In this document: positions 32,401-39,999 of the stretch, piece by piece
Layout of the letters: each line of letters opens with the position of its first letter
Numbering within the stretch: the first letter of the stretch is position 1
From: a virus
IMG/VR virus record: IMGVR_UViG_3300027822_000007
Coordinates: 1 to 40,785 of that record
DNA length: 40,785 nt
Reading direction: 5' to 3' (one strand)
Made by a program: the position numbers and the translations under genes
Notes under the pieces: model-generated
Databases searched by the model: none
What the model saw: only the letters and a program-made list of their open reading frames with translations
Told to the model about the DNA's origin: nothing

Positions 32401-33331
32401 CGATTGTACTTGGAGTTCCCTCAAGATCAGGGCCTGTGAGTACAGTCTGGCGTACTGATTTATTAACAGCAGCGCCAACGTTTATTAATCTTGTGTACTG
32501 CGTGTCACCCTCAGTTTCTACCCTGGCATCTTGTGTGTCGCCCTCTGACAATACACGAGCAACTTGAGTGTCTCCTTCAGCGATAACACGAGCGTCCTGA
32601 GTGTCTCCTTCAGCTATAACACGAGCATCCTGAGTGTCTCCTTCAGAGATTACTCTTGCTTCTTGCGTGTCTCCCTCTGCGATTACTCTCGCAACTTGAA
32701 TATCTCCCTCTGCAGCTACAGGCGCTGCTGAAGCCTTTATTGCGAAGTTATCCCATTTAAGAGGTGTTGCAGATGGAATATTGTTTAAATTGATCCCTGC
32801 AATAGAAATGTAGTCGAATCCGTCAACTGGATCAGTAACTCTATCTCCAGCGTCGTATGTTCTATACTCATTCCATACATAAATGAAATCCAATTGTTCC
32901 CAATAATTTGTTGCTGTTGTTGGGTCTTGATTTGAATTGTCATTAGCTAAAGATTCATAGAACTTGTTGTCTGAACCCTTTACAACATCACCAATATTGT
33001 AAGTAGCCAATGCATTCCATTCTGTAAAATCTGCTGTGCCTGATACGCCACCAACAGGGTCAAACACCTGAATCTGCTCTAATGGCGTGTTTAACAAAGG
33101 ATCATTTGTATAAAGAATAGCTCTATAACTTCCTGATCCAAATACATTAGGACATCGGCCTTCTGCATCTAATTGCAATGGATTGGTGTTCGCAAAACTT
33201 TCCTTAGAATCAACGTAAGTTTCCTTTAACGTGTTATTAGTTCCAGATTCCAAAAAGCTAATCCAGCCGTTTGATAATGGATCTCCAGCGCCATCAAAAA
33301 ATTGTGCGAAAGCTTGAATTACTCTACTCAT
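29459..33331 (-). CDS. Tailspike/tail fibre with P22-type head-binding domain
   Basis: 1290 residues after AGGAGAATCGA. Residues 1-95 (QFFDGAGDPLSNGWISFLESGTNNTLKETY...LYTND) are like the P22 tailspike particle-binding domain. Residues about 100-200 hold two carbohydrate-binding-like modules (WNALATYNIGDVVKGSDNKFYESL; WNEYRTYDAGDRV). About 205-285 is an eight-fold 11-residue repeat (VIAEGDTQDAR), a hendecad coiled coil. About 310-970 contains two related copies of a domain with GFAMCKYIG, HPMGK and FGWFGD motifs (DUF7483-like), each followed by a beta module (VDTGI...NDT). The C-terminus is a unique beta-rich region, probably receptor-binding. It determines host range. Confidence 0.85.
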   Translation of the reverse strand: MSRVIQAFAQFFDGAGDPLSNGWISFLESGTNNTLKETYVDSKESFANTNPLQLDAEGRCPNVFGSGSYRAILYTNDPLLNTPLEQIQVFDPVGGVSGTADFTEWNALATYNIGDVVKGSDNKFYESLANDNSNQDPTTATNYWEQLDFIYVWNEYRTYDAGDRVTDPVDGFDYISIAGINLNNIPSATPLKWDNFAIKASAAPVAAEGDIQVARVIAEGDTQEARVISEGDTQDARVIAEGDTQDARVIAEGDTQVARVLSEGDTQDARVETEGDTQYTRLINVGAAVNKSVRQTVLTGPDLEGTPSTIETAATKTGDLRSAYHDLGMDMLTGSRGGMVIAKGTAAGGNQVVQASILTNARSRLRTNTTDVMADDADWLQQFTASGIQYGADTVLTDANLAAFQTTHKTVLDGNEWHYNPSSGFAMCKYIGTGAAFNLQHPMGKEPLWFAIKRLPGTLDWYTSNIFEPTRMMNLNLTSSSISATSVWPAAHTNTYITLGTSTGVNTTNEHFLFGWFGDPLDDLEVGMSGERGVTASWISTGGQTVDTGITDIQTIIFKDTTSVGDWAILNKASGFGNFTILNDTDAETTQSIVTVSGSEVTFASHSLDYLVIVVGGTADAPDNKLKAGTKVLRKIGTETTGHRVDLGAAFSGGDNGGMVFGRAVESAKNTRVTDTIRGATNTILTGTDAIEFVDADAIEGFTTTGVTLGGSTGMNSLTYMNQYTAFNTTHKTTTGDGLAWSYNPLTGFAMCKYIGDGVAGRTLTHPMGKKLRMGWFKNLDTVISWRVYLASLGYTKRMYLDLTNTALTDSTSWNDTETTDTLIILGTDTGVNENTKEHIFYGWFGDDLTVDPDVTVSGELGVSAFFQYAGGSGAMSVDTGIGNITAIISKQSSAVGGWSFINLSSGTYYVLNDTTVEVVGTYTVEGSVVSFAGQTNTLEFMVFGSKADSGVDNDVILPSSVSEPTIATMANGFNEYGNIDIIEKVAASQTLNVTGDEGKKLIYMKSDGLLYFSGERPEYIRGYTPYVKDNFVYDIDKALMYNASGYSSSILGAWTDLTGYEGAVIEGQIITFDGSSSQRVININEWDITKSYRVRGNVMAVSGGSVYLPYRTALHLQNSPGEFDYIDSDHLYPDIRMRCEPGVTAVVQVYDIQEVTTDAVTPAVFIGECMLDNLGNVYDIKTYAKGELYEIPWFAALTNSVFTFDNPFGINNVTIETFHKRAIDSDIIQPIVWFASYTSIWDEVGALLKIEPNKITVQVGTRTYGFFTDTGDFNWGNDGFYKLKLRRTF

Positions 33332-34811
33332 TCGATTCTCCTTGCTTTATTCTTTCAGGTAAGATAAGTCCAAGGGCAATAGCTTGTCTTGTTGGACGTA
33401 TTTTAACTCCTTTGTTCTTAAGTTTGTCTAAGACAATAGCCAATTTTGCCTGTATTGTTGGTCCACTTAGCAAGCCGGCAGTAAAACCAGATGCAGCACC
33501 AATAGGACCGCCAAGAGCTCCACCTGCCATAGATCGGGCTGAAGCATTAAATGGTATTAGGCTACCTTTTGAAATTGTAGACACTCTTGAATTTATGGCT
33601 TTTCTTAGATCAATAAGAGATTTTTCGCTCGCATTCAATTGTTTTATCTCAGGTATAACTTCTTCCAAAGAATCCTTAATACCACGAGCAATCGCCATTT
33701 TAGCTTCAGTCGATATTGGTTTGGCTGTTAATTTATTATATGCTGTCTCTAATTCGCTATACAGCTTCTGCTTTAACACTTGAGCTTCTTTTGGAGTTAC
33801 AGTTAACCGTCCTTTGTTTACAGCTTGTTGTTTTACGAAATCGTCAACAACACGATTTATTGCTCGTTCATCAGATGCATACAAAGCATTTTTTCTAAGT
33901 TTTTTAATGTGTTTTAAAAAAGAGCTTATTTTTAAACGAGAACCAGACGCTTCTGATACAGCAATCATATCTGTTATCTCTTTATTAAAGACATTTATCT
34001 TTGATCTAAGTTTGTACAGTCCTCCAGCAGTTGGCAATATTTCATTCTTGAGAGCTGTCTTTGTAAAGTCGCTTACTTTGTCTTCAGGAATAGCAGAGCT
34101 GAACTTAACTGCCCTCTTATATAAATTTGAAGGCAGCGTTTTTGGAATTAATGGCTTAACAGATCCAATTATTCCTCGTTTCGCAAGGTTTAATGGATCT
34201 AATACTGCTCCTGACTCAGATAGAACTTGTCCAATTTTTCCAAGTATTCTTGTCTTACTTCCAACACTTAAGCTTTTTAATGCGGCTCCTCCTGGAATAA
34301 GAAAAGTTGACACATCTGCCAGAACTTCAATGGGCTTATTGGCTACAGTACGTTTAAATCCTGCTAAGCTACCATATTTATTTTTAAGATAGTCAACAAG
34401 CATGTCAACGTTTTGCTCCTGTGGTTGCACGCCTTCAGTGAATTTTTGCACTGCTCCTGCTGCGAGTCCTGCCACGCCTTTCATCGTATCGATTGGATGC
34501 AAAACTGTATTAAATACGTCCTTGACGTACTCAAAACCACTATTTGGAGCGCTTTCGACACTTTTGGACAAAACTTCAAGCCAAGGCGTATTTTCGTCAA
34601 CTTGTACGTCTTCAGTTAAGACGTTAGGTGTTCGTTTTTCAAGGCCCATCAATTGTTTATATACGCTAAGTTTGTCAGGCATCACAAAACCCTGCTGATC
34701 GTTCTTTACATTTGAACTTACAGTTTTTGGTTCGGCGTTTTCTAGTTCAAAACCCTCTGGTAAACTTTGCTCGATTTCAAAACCCTCTGGCAGATTCATA
34801 TTTTCTTCCAT
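33324..34811 (-). CDS. Ejection (internal virion) protein, C of the P22 gp16/gp20-type group
   Basis: 495 residues. LPEGFEIEQSLPEGFELE gives two short N-terminal repeats; a glycine/alanine segment (GVAGLAAGAVQKF; ALGGPIGAASGFTAGLLSG) and long helices follow. It lies in the gp7-gp20-gp16 position, just upstream of the tailspike. Such proteins leave the capsid and make a conduit in the cell envelope. Start at 34811 has AGGAGG only three bases away; ATG 34799 (overlapping the previous stop as ATGA) is a good alternative. Assignment is by position and composition. Confidence 0.65.
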   Translation of the reverse strand: MEENMNLPEGFEIEQSLPEGFELENAEPKTVSSNVKNDQQGFVMPDKLSVYKQLMGLEKRTPNVLTEDVQVDENTPWLEVLSKSVESAPNSGFEYVKDVFNTVLHPIDTMKGVAGLAAGAVQKFTEGVQPQEQNVDMLVDYLKNKYGSLAGFKRTVANKPIEVLADVSTFLIPGGAALKSLSVGSKTRILGKIGQVLSESGAVLDPLNLAKRGIIGSVKPLIPKTLPSNLYKRAVKFSSAIPEDKVSDFTKTALKNEILPTAGGLYKLRSKINVFNKEITDMIAVSEASGSRLKISSFLKHIKKLRKNALYASDERAINRVVDDFVKQQAVNKGRLTVTPKEAQVLKQKLYSELETAYNKLTAKPISTEAKMAIARGIKDSLEEVIPEIKQLNASEKSLIDLRKAINSRVSTISKGSLIPFNASARSMAGGALGGPIGAASGFTAGLLSGPTIQAKLAIVLDKLKNKGVKIRPTRQAIALGLILPERIKQGESNE

Positions 34812-36172
34812 TGGCCTCCTGTCATTTGCATTCTTTCCTTGGTACTCTTATTGATTATAATTATACCTTCTGGAAGAGCCGTACTTTTTGGTTTAGTTGC
34901 TTTAGGTTTTAATATTGACTCTCCTTGTGATTGTATGTTATTAATCAAAGACTCATTTGTAGCAGATCTTAACTCTTTTGCAACAGTCCCATTTCCATAA
35001 GCCTCATCAAGAACAACAATAGCAGCTATATTTGATTGAATATCTGTCTTTTCATCAGTAGCTGCACGCATGTAGAATTCAAGCTCTTTTTCACTATCTA
35101 ATCCACGTGCGCCCATATTTGTTGACTGACGAATTTCCTGCAAAATGAGAGGTTTCAGCTTAACAATAGAAGAACGTATTGATTGCGCTTTATCTCCAGT
35201 TATTCGTCCAATTGCCTGACCAACTGTAGACGCTTTTAAAGATGCAAAGACATTTTCAGAAGTTGAGTTATCAACATTTGTAATTGCACCAATGTTATCA
35301 AGATTAACGTAGTGATTTGCCAACTTTGCAAGTCCGCCTGCAAGACGCTTCTTAGCATTTGTTTTCTTTTGTAAGGGTGTAATTTCGCCTTTCGCTTCTA
35401 TCAGCAATGGTTCTGTTGCAATCTCAGCTAATCTGGTACCCATTTTGGTATTGTTTGCTATTCGTTCAGCCGTGTCTGCTTTTGCATTTCCTTTCGCCAA
35501 GGTATTAATTCGAATTTCTTTTTCTTGTGCACGCTTTATTTCAAGAGCTGCAGCATTTAATTTCTTTGGCGGCGGCTCTTTTCCAGAATTATCAAGTTTA
35601 AATTGTTGGCGGGCCCGCTGAACATACCGCTCTATGTCAGTTCCACCTCCTTGATTTGAAATAATGCTCCTGGTGATCTTATCTGCAGGGCTCTCATCCA
35701 AAAAACCTTGTTGAACTCCGGCATCAGACAATTCTTTAAGAAGTTTTTGCCCTTGTTCAAGTGAAGAATCTTTTATAGTTTTAATAAGAAAAGAAGCCAT
35801 AGGATTGCTCTTAACTTTTGGTATAATCGTATCAAGATACTGATTACGTTGACCAATATCCTGCATTGCTGATGCAGTGTTGGCAAGCCGAAATGAATCG
35901 CCTAAATCTTTTGAAGCTATTCCTTTTGTCAAGGCTTGTATTTTGGTAGCAGCTTCAGGAGCAACAACACTATATTTTTGCAGTTCTGAAGAGTATCCTG
36001 GAGTACCAATTGATGAGAGCACATTTTGCTGCTGTGCAGCAGCAAAATGTTGAGCTTTTAAAGAGTTCTCAAGAATGCTCTTTTCTAAGGAGCCCTTAGC
36101 GCCCTGTTGAAAAGAAGCATACGGACTTGCTATATTTGGTTGCGCAATAAGTCCTAAGATGCTATCAGCCAT
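34796..36172 (-). CDS. Ejection (internal virion) protein, helical, P22 gp20-type group
   Basis: ATG 36172, behind AGGAGG, is preferred to the GTG at 36181. 458 residues, almost entirely helical (AQHFAAAQQQNVL; ARQQFKLDNS; AALEIKRAQEKEIRINTLAKGNAKADTAERIANNTKMG), with no signal peptide. The N-terminus (MADSILGLIAQPNIASPYASFQQG) is like phage ejection proteins. It precedes the third ejection protein and the spike. No enzymatic motif seen. Confidence 0.65.
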   Translation of the reverse strand: MADSILGLIAQPNIASPYASFQQGAKGSLEKSILENSLKAQHFAAAQQQNVLSSIGTPGYSSELQKYSVVAPEAATKIQALTKGIASKDLGDSFRLANTASAMQDIGQRNQYLDTIIPKVKSNPMASFLIKTIKDSSLEQGQKLLKELSDAGVQQGFLDESPADKITRSIISNQGGGTDIERYVQRARQQFKLDNSGKEPPPKKLNAAALEIKRAQEKEIRINTLAKGNAKADTAERIANNTKMGTRLAEIATEPLLIEAKGEITPLQKKTNAKKRLAGGLAKLANHYVNLDNIGAITNVDNSTSENVFASLKASTVGQAIGRITGDKAQSIRSSIVKLKPLILQEIRQSTNMGARGLDSEKELEFYMRAATDEKTDIQSNIAAIVVLDEAYGNGTVAKELRSATNESLINNIQSQGESILKPKATKPKSTALPEGIIIINKSTKERMQMTGGQWKKI

Positions 36173-37193
36173 TATATACACCTCCTATTCCTTCAGCTAA
36201 TAATTCAGATAATGGAATTCCATGTATCTTTAATGTTGGTATGAGCGCCTTAAAGTCTAAGTCGTTTGGAGTTAAGCTATTTTTATTTACAGAAGAACCG
36301 CCAGTAGCCAAATTAGAAGGAGCTATGTTTTGTGTAGTTACTGGTTGTATTCCTGGTCCAGCAGGTCCACCGCCTTCTCCACCAATTCCATTTGGACCAG
36401 CACCAAATCCGTCTCCAGATTCGCCACCAAGAACGCCTTGTCCTGTTATCGCTCCTAATGCAGAAGCAAGCGCAAGGCCCTCATTTACTGGCATCCCAGC
36501 GAGAGCTAAGCCTGTTCCTAATCCAGAAGGCATCCCTCCTGTTAATGCACCAAAATTTGCAGCCATTGTATTTCCAAGTCCAAGATTTGCGTTAGCTATC
36601 GCTTGATTTGCAAAAGAAGCTGTAATTTGATCAGATAGCACTTGCTGTCCAAGTTCGCTACCAAATCCTTCAGCTGCTGCGGCACTTAAACCGCTTAAAC
36701 CTGTAATTCCAGAAGCTAAATTTCCACTTCCTATTTGACCAGCTAATCCAATTCCAAGATTTGCTGCTTGATTGCCAAGTGCGTGAGAAAAAGCTCCTTC
36801 TCCAGATAGTCCTCCAGTGACCGTACCCATTCCAAGTTGTCCACTACCAAGTTGCCCAGCAAAACCAATTCCAAGATTTGCTGCTTGATTGCCGAGTGCC
36901 GGATTGTCGCTTGATTGTGCGTAACCGCCTTGTCCCATTCCGGTTGCAGCACCTGACACTGTTGTACCAGTGTTTGCTTGTGATCCATCAACAGTGGTAT
37001 TACTTCCAACAGTAACTCCTGACATACCTCCTCCGCCAAGACTGCCTACATTTCCGCTACCACTCATTCCGCCCATACCATTCCCTAAACCTTCCGGACC
37101 AAGACCTGGATCTCCGCCTCCATCTCCGCCTCCACCACCGCCTGAGAAAAATACTTTTGAAATTGCTCTTACACTATTTCTTGTCCAAAACAT
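36165..37193 (-). CDS. Glycine-rich ejection-type protein with internal repeats
   Basis: 342 residues, start after GGAGGATTAGCG. The N-terminus MFWTRNSVRAISKVFFS is followed by GGGGGGDGGGDPG and some 230 residues rich in G, A and N. The motif ALGNQAANLGIGxAGQxGSG occurs twice (DNA copies about 36739-36783 and 36861-36906). The last 50 residues are conventional (NDLDFKALIPTLKIHGIPLSELLAEGIGG). Between GNAT-like and ejection genes; a flexible, injected protein is likely. No family recognised. Confidence 0.65.
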   Translation of the reverse strand: MFWTRNSVRAISKVFFSGGGGGGDGGGDPGLGPEGLGNGMGGMSGSGNVGSLGGGGMSGVTVGSNTTVDGSQANTGTTVSGAATGMGQGGYAQSSDNPALGNQAANLGIGFAGQLGSGQLGMGTVTGGLSGEGAFSHALGNQAANLGIGLAGQIGSGNLASGITGLSGLSAAAAEGFGSELGQQVLSDQITASFANQAIANANLGLGNTMAANFGALTGGMPSGLGTGLALAGMPVNEGLALASALGAITGQGVLGGESGDGFGAGPNGIGGEGGGPAGPGIQPVTTQNIAPSNLATGGSSVNKNSLTPNDLDFKALIPTLKIHGIPLSELLAEGIGGVYNG

Positions 37194-37581
37194 CGCTAAT
37201 CCTCCTACCGTACACAGTCCAAAGCTTATTTAATTTTGTAGCTTTAATAAATTTATCTTCAGGTAAAGCGGATTGTGCACTTATAAAAACGATACCCATT
37301 GAGTCTAATTTTTCATAGAATTTAGTAAGAAACAAGTCTAAGCAGCCTCTGGCACTAACACCAACAACCCAAACGCTATAGTTTTTAATTTCAAATAAAA
37401 CAATGCCCTTTGTCTTTTCGTCAATATCACCAAACAAAACTGAATATTGTCCTATTAAGCAACGAGCAAGCATTGTTTCAGTTGTAACATCCAATGTAGG
37501 AATTTCTTTAATCAAATCATAATGATTCAAGATTTCTTCCTGTGTATTTGCTTCTCGTACTCGGATATTATGGCGTTGCAT
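37174..37581 (-). CDS. GNAT-like small protein in the ejection cluster
   Basis: 135 residues, start after AGGAACTATTT. The strand-helix order (GIVLFEIKNYSVWVVGVSARGCLDLFLTKFYEKLDSMGIVFISAQS...LNKLWTVYGRRI) is like the C-terminal part of GNAT acetyltransferases, and a similar small gene stands here in relatives, but the acetyl-CoA loop (R/Q-x-x-G-x-G/A) is not seen clearly. It overlaps its neighbours at both ends (14 bases with the upstream gene), so it belongs to the operon. Confidence 0.55.
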   Translation of the reverse strand: MQRHNIRVREANTQEEILNHYDLIKEIPTLDVTTETMLARCLIGQYSVLFGDIDEKTKGIVLFEIKNYSVWVVGVSARGCLDLFLTKFYEKLDSMGIVFISAQSALPEDKFIKATKLNKLWTVYGRRISDVLDKK

Positions 37582-38308
37582 AAATAGTTCCTAATGTATT
37601 AGAGATGTTTCCAATTCCTTGTTGTACTGCACTTCCTTGTCCTAAAATACCTGCTGATTGTGCTTTTCCAGCTGAAGAGTATAAAGGAATTTGTTGAGAA
37701 GCGCCACCAAAAGCTACGTTCGCTAAATTAGCCCCAAGTCCGGATCGATAAGTTGCTAATTGCTGTCCTCCACCTGACAATTGATTAGCAATGTTCGTTG
37801 CTCTTGTGCTCTCTGGATTGATGAGAGACATGATGTTTTGGAAATACTGCTGTTGGTTCTGTGCAGCATTTCCATAAGCTTGCTCCTGAAGTGCACTTCT
37901 TACTCTACCACCGCCAATACCTCCAATAGCAGATGCGTTGTTTAGAAGCGCTTCTTGTTGCTGATCTCTTAAATACTGCTGTCCTGGAGAAAGATTGAAC
38001 TCATTTTGAGCTTGCTGTTGTAGTTCAGGTCCAAGCGCTCCAGATAATGCTAAAGCTTTTTGCTCAGCCGGGCCTTTTTCTTGAAGAACATTCACGGACC
38101 CTTGGTACCCAGAGATAATATCCTCTATTCCTGGATTTCCTGCAGCAAGTAAATCTTTTCGTGCTCTTGCTATAGCTTCTTGAGAAATTTGTGTTCCCTT
38201 ATTAAGCGCAGAAACTTGTGCGTCAGCGGCCTTTCCAGCTGTTTGACCACCAATATACGCACTTGCAATATCTCCACCAACTCCTATTAGCGTATCCCAT
38301 AAACCCAT
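37568..38308 (-). CDS. DNA ejection protein, P22 gp7-like
   Basis: 246 residues after AGGAGAAATC. MGLWDTLIGVGGDIASAYIGGQTAGKAADAQVSALNKGTQISQEAI is the glycine/alanine, membrane-like N-terminus and helix typical of gp7-type DNA transfer proteins; then Q/N/A-rich helices and a G/S-rich end. First of the three ejection genes, and in the order of P22. It travels in the capsid with DNA. Confidence 0.72.
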   Translation of the reverse strand: MGLWDTLIGVGGDIASAYIGGQTAGKAADAQVSALNKGTQISQEAIARARKDLLAAGNPGIEDIISGYQGSVNVLQEKGPAEQKALALSGALGPELQQQAQNEFNLSPGQQYLRDQQQEALLNNASAIGGIGGGRVRSALQEQAYGNAAQNQQQYFQNIMSLINPESTRATNIANQLSGGGQQLATYRSGLGANLANVAFGGASQQIPLYSSAGKAQSAGILGQGSAVQQGIGNISNTLGTIYATP

Positions 38309-38317
38309 GATTTCTCC

Positions 38318-38575
38318 TTATATTAGTATCCAACCTTTTGTTTTGTCACCAAGTATATCCGTGTCTCTTTTAATATATTTAATTGCTCCAGCTACACCAG
38401 AGGTGTCCATATATTCTTGTCCTTGCTGCGCTTCAAAAACACCCTCTGGACTGCCTGTTCCAGATAAAATGTCTAATTTAATAACGCTATTTAAAAATGT
38501 GATATAGGGTTGCGTCAAAAAGCCCCCTTCCGTCGCAATGGCTACACTATAAGGAGGAAGACCAGATAATATCAT
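38318..38575 (-). CDS. Small tail protein with GSPEGxxxA module (in tail-needle position)
   Basis: 85 residues; ATG shares bases with the gp10-like stop (ATGA) and has GGAGGCGTT upstream. SGTGSPEGVFEAQQGQEYMDTSGVAGAIKYIKRDTDILGDKTKGWILI matches the short C-terminal module often seen in phage tail proteins (GxGSPEGxVxAxxGSLYxRTDGG...YVKxxGxGxTGW). In P22 the tail needle gp26 is encoded here; this is far shorter and has no coiled coil, so a different tip or plug is likely. Confidence 0.7.
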   Translation of the reverse strand: MILSGLPPYSVAIATEGGFLTQPYITFLNSVIKLDILSGTGSPEGVFEAQQGQEYMDTSGVAGAIKYIKRDTDILGDKTKGWILI

Positions 38576-39999
38576 AACGCCTCCAATTTAGCAAATACCT
38601 TTTTAACGCAGTCTGCTACTGTAAATCTCAATACAAGAAGTCGCCTTGCTTTTCCATTTCTACGCCATATTATAAGTTTATTAAATTCTCCAGCTCTTCC
38701 AATTGAACGATTTCTTGGATCACCAAATATTTTTCCATTATTAGAGATCTCCAATGAAACTTGAGGATCTTCAGACACAGAGTTTCCAACACCTGATTCC
38801 ATTGTCAATTCCAAGTAAGGAATATTAAACGGCTTTAATGAAGAAAAAGGTTGCAATGAAAAAGAGCTAATTATGTTTTCAGAGTATTCGCTATAAAATT
38901 TGTCACTTAATTCTCCAATTCTTCCGTCCTCTGAATCGCCTACAATAACTTTGCCGTACGCTGTTATTATTGAATTTACTCTCCAAGCAGTCAATTCATC
39001 ACTTATTAAGGATCTTCTCTCGTGCCATTTTTTAGTGACTAAATCATACACGAATGAAGTGTCCGGTAACGTGTAAATTAAAAAGAATTCTCCTTTATTG
39101 GCGTAGTACATTCCAAAAACAGCTTTTATCTCTTCATCAGTGTACGATCTTAGAGCCGCATCAATTGCGATTGTTGATATTTTCTGAAAACTTGTTCCAT
39201 CATACTGCCAAACTGATGGGCTTTCGTTATTGCCATTACCAATCATAAAAAATGCTTGGTTAGCTTTTATCAATGAAAGCGGAGCTATGCAACCTTTATC
39301 TAAGAACACATTGTTCCTTTGAAAATTAAAACCAACACCGCCAATGTTTTGAAATCCCTCTGTAGTAACTGTTCCAGTGATCCAAAGTTGATTATTTGCA
39401 GTGACAGGAGCAACTGTTGCATCTGGGTCAGACTCCGCAGAACCAAACGCAAGCGCATCATAAGAAAGACCGTCATTTAAATCGCTTCTAATAATTTTAT
39501 TTGTGTCAGTTGTGAATACAAAAAAGTTGTCGATACTTACAACATACATAGGATTTCCATTGGCACGAAAATCTAAGTCCGTTATTTCTTGAAACGGTGT
39601 TGCATCATTTTCATTATATACATAACCTTTTCCTCCAGGAACAAGAATTAACAACTGAGTTGTATTATTGGCAATAGATACACGTCCAGTTCCTTCAATG
39701 ACCCCTAATAATGTTGTTCCAAATAAAGGACTACCTTCGACATCAAATGTACGATCAAGACTATATAAAGCGCCCCCGTTAACAAAATAAGCGATGTCGT
39801 TCTTTGTATGAGCACCTCTGTTTGCTTGTAAAACTACACCAGTAGATGTAAGTTCTTCTACGCCTGGTGTTCCAAAAAGATTATCTTGATTTAACGCCGG
39901 TGCTTGCTGTGCAACAGGGTATAAGTTTACACACTCTTGATTGCTTATTGGCAAAGATTCAGACTGATAAAAGCCGTTGGCTAATGGAAGTACTGTCAT
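38572..39999 (-). CDS. Packaged DNA stabilisation / tail hub protein, P22 gp10-like
   Basis: 475 residues, close to P22 gp10 (472), with GAGGT ribosome site. N-terminus LPLANGFYQSESLPISNQECVNLYPV and repeated beta patterns (VSIANNTTQLLILVPGGKGYVYN; DNFFVFTTDTNKIIRS; WHERRSLISDELTAWRVNS) fit its beta-propeller hub family. It lies after the gp4-like and 515-residue genes, and its ATG overlaps the previous stop. It holds packaged DNA and joins portal to needle and spikes. Confidence 0.85.
   Translation of the reverse strand: MTVLPLANGFYQSESLPISNQECVNLYPVAQQAPALNQDNLFGTPGVEELTSTGVVLQANRGAHTKNDIAYFVNGGALYSLDRTFDVEGSPLFGTTLLGVIEGTGRVSIANNTTQLLILVPGGKGYVYNENDATPFQEITDLDFRANGNPMYVVSIDNFFVFTTDTNKIIRSDLNDGLSYDALAFGSAESDPDATVAPVTANNQLWITGTVTTEGFQNIGGVGFNFQRNNVFLDKGCIAPLSLIKANQAFFMIGNGNNESPSVWQYDGTSFQKISTIAIDAALRSYTDEEIKAVFGMYYANKGEFFLIYTLPDTSFVYDLVTKKWHERRSLISDELTAWRVNSIITAYGKVIVGDSEDGRIGELSDKFYSEYSENIISSFSLQPFSSLKPFNIPYLELTMESGVGNSVSEDPQVSLEISNNGKIFGDPRNRSIGRAGEFNKLIIWRRNGKARRLLVLRFTVADCVKKVFAKLEAL

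Noticed and set aside
37174-37581. Confident acetyltransferase call
   Set aside because: The acetyl-CoA binding loop is not clear, so only GNAT-like is claimed.
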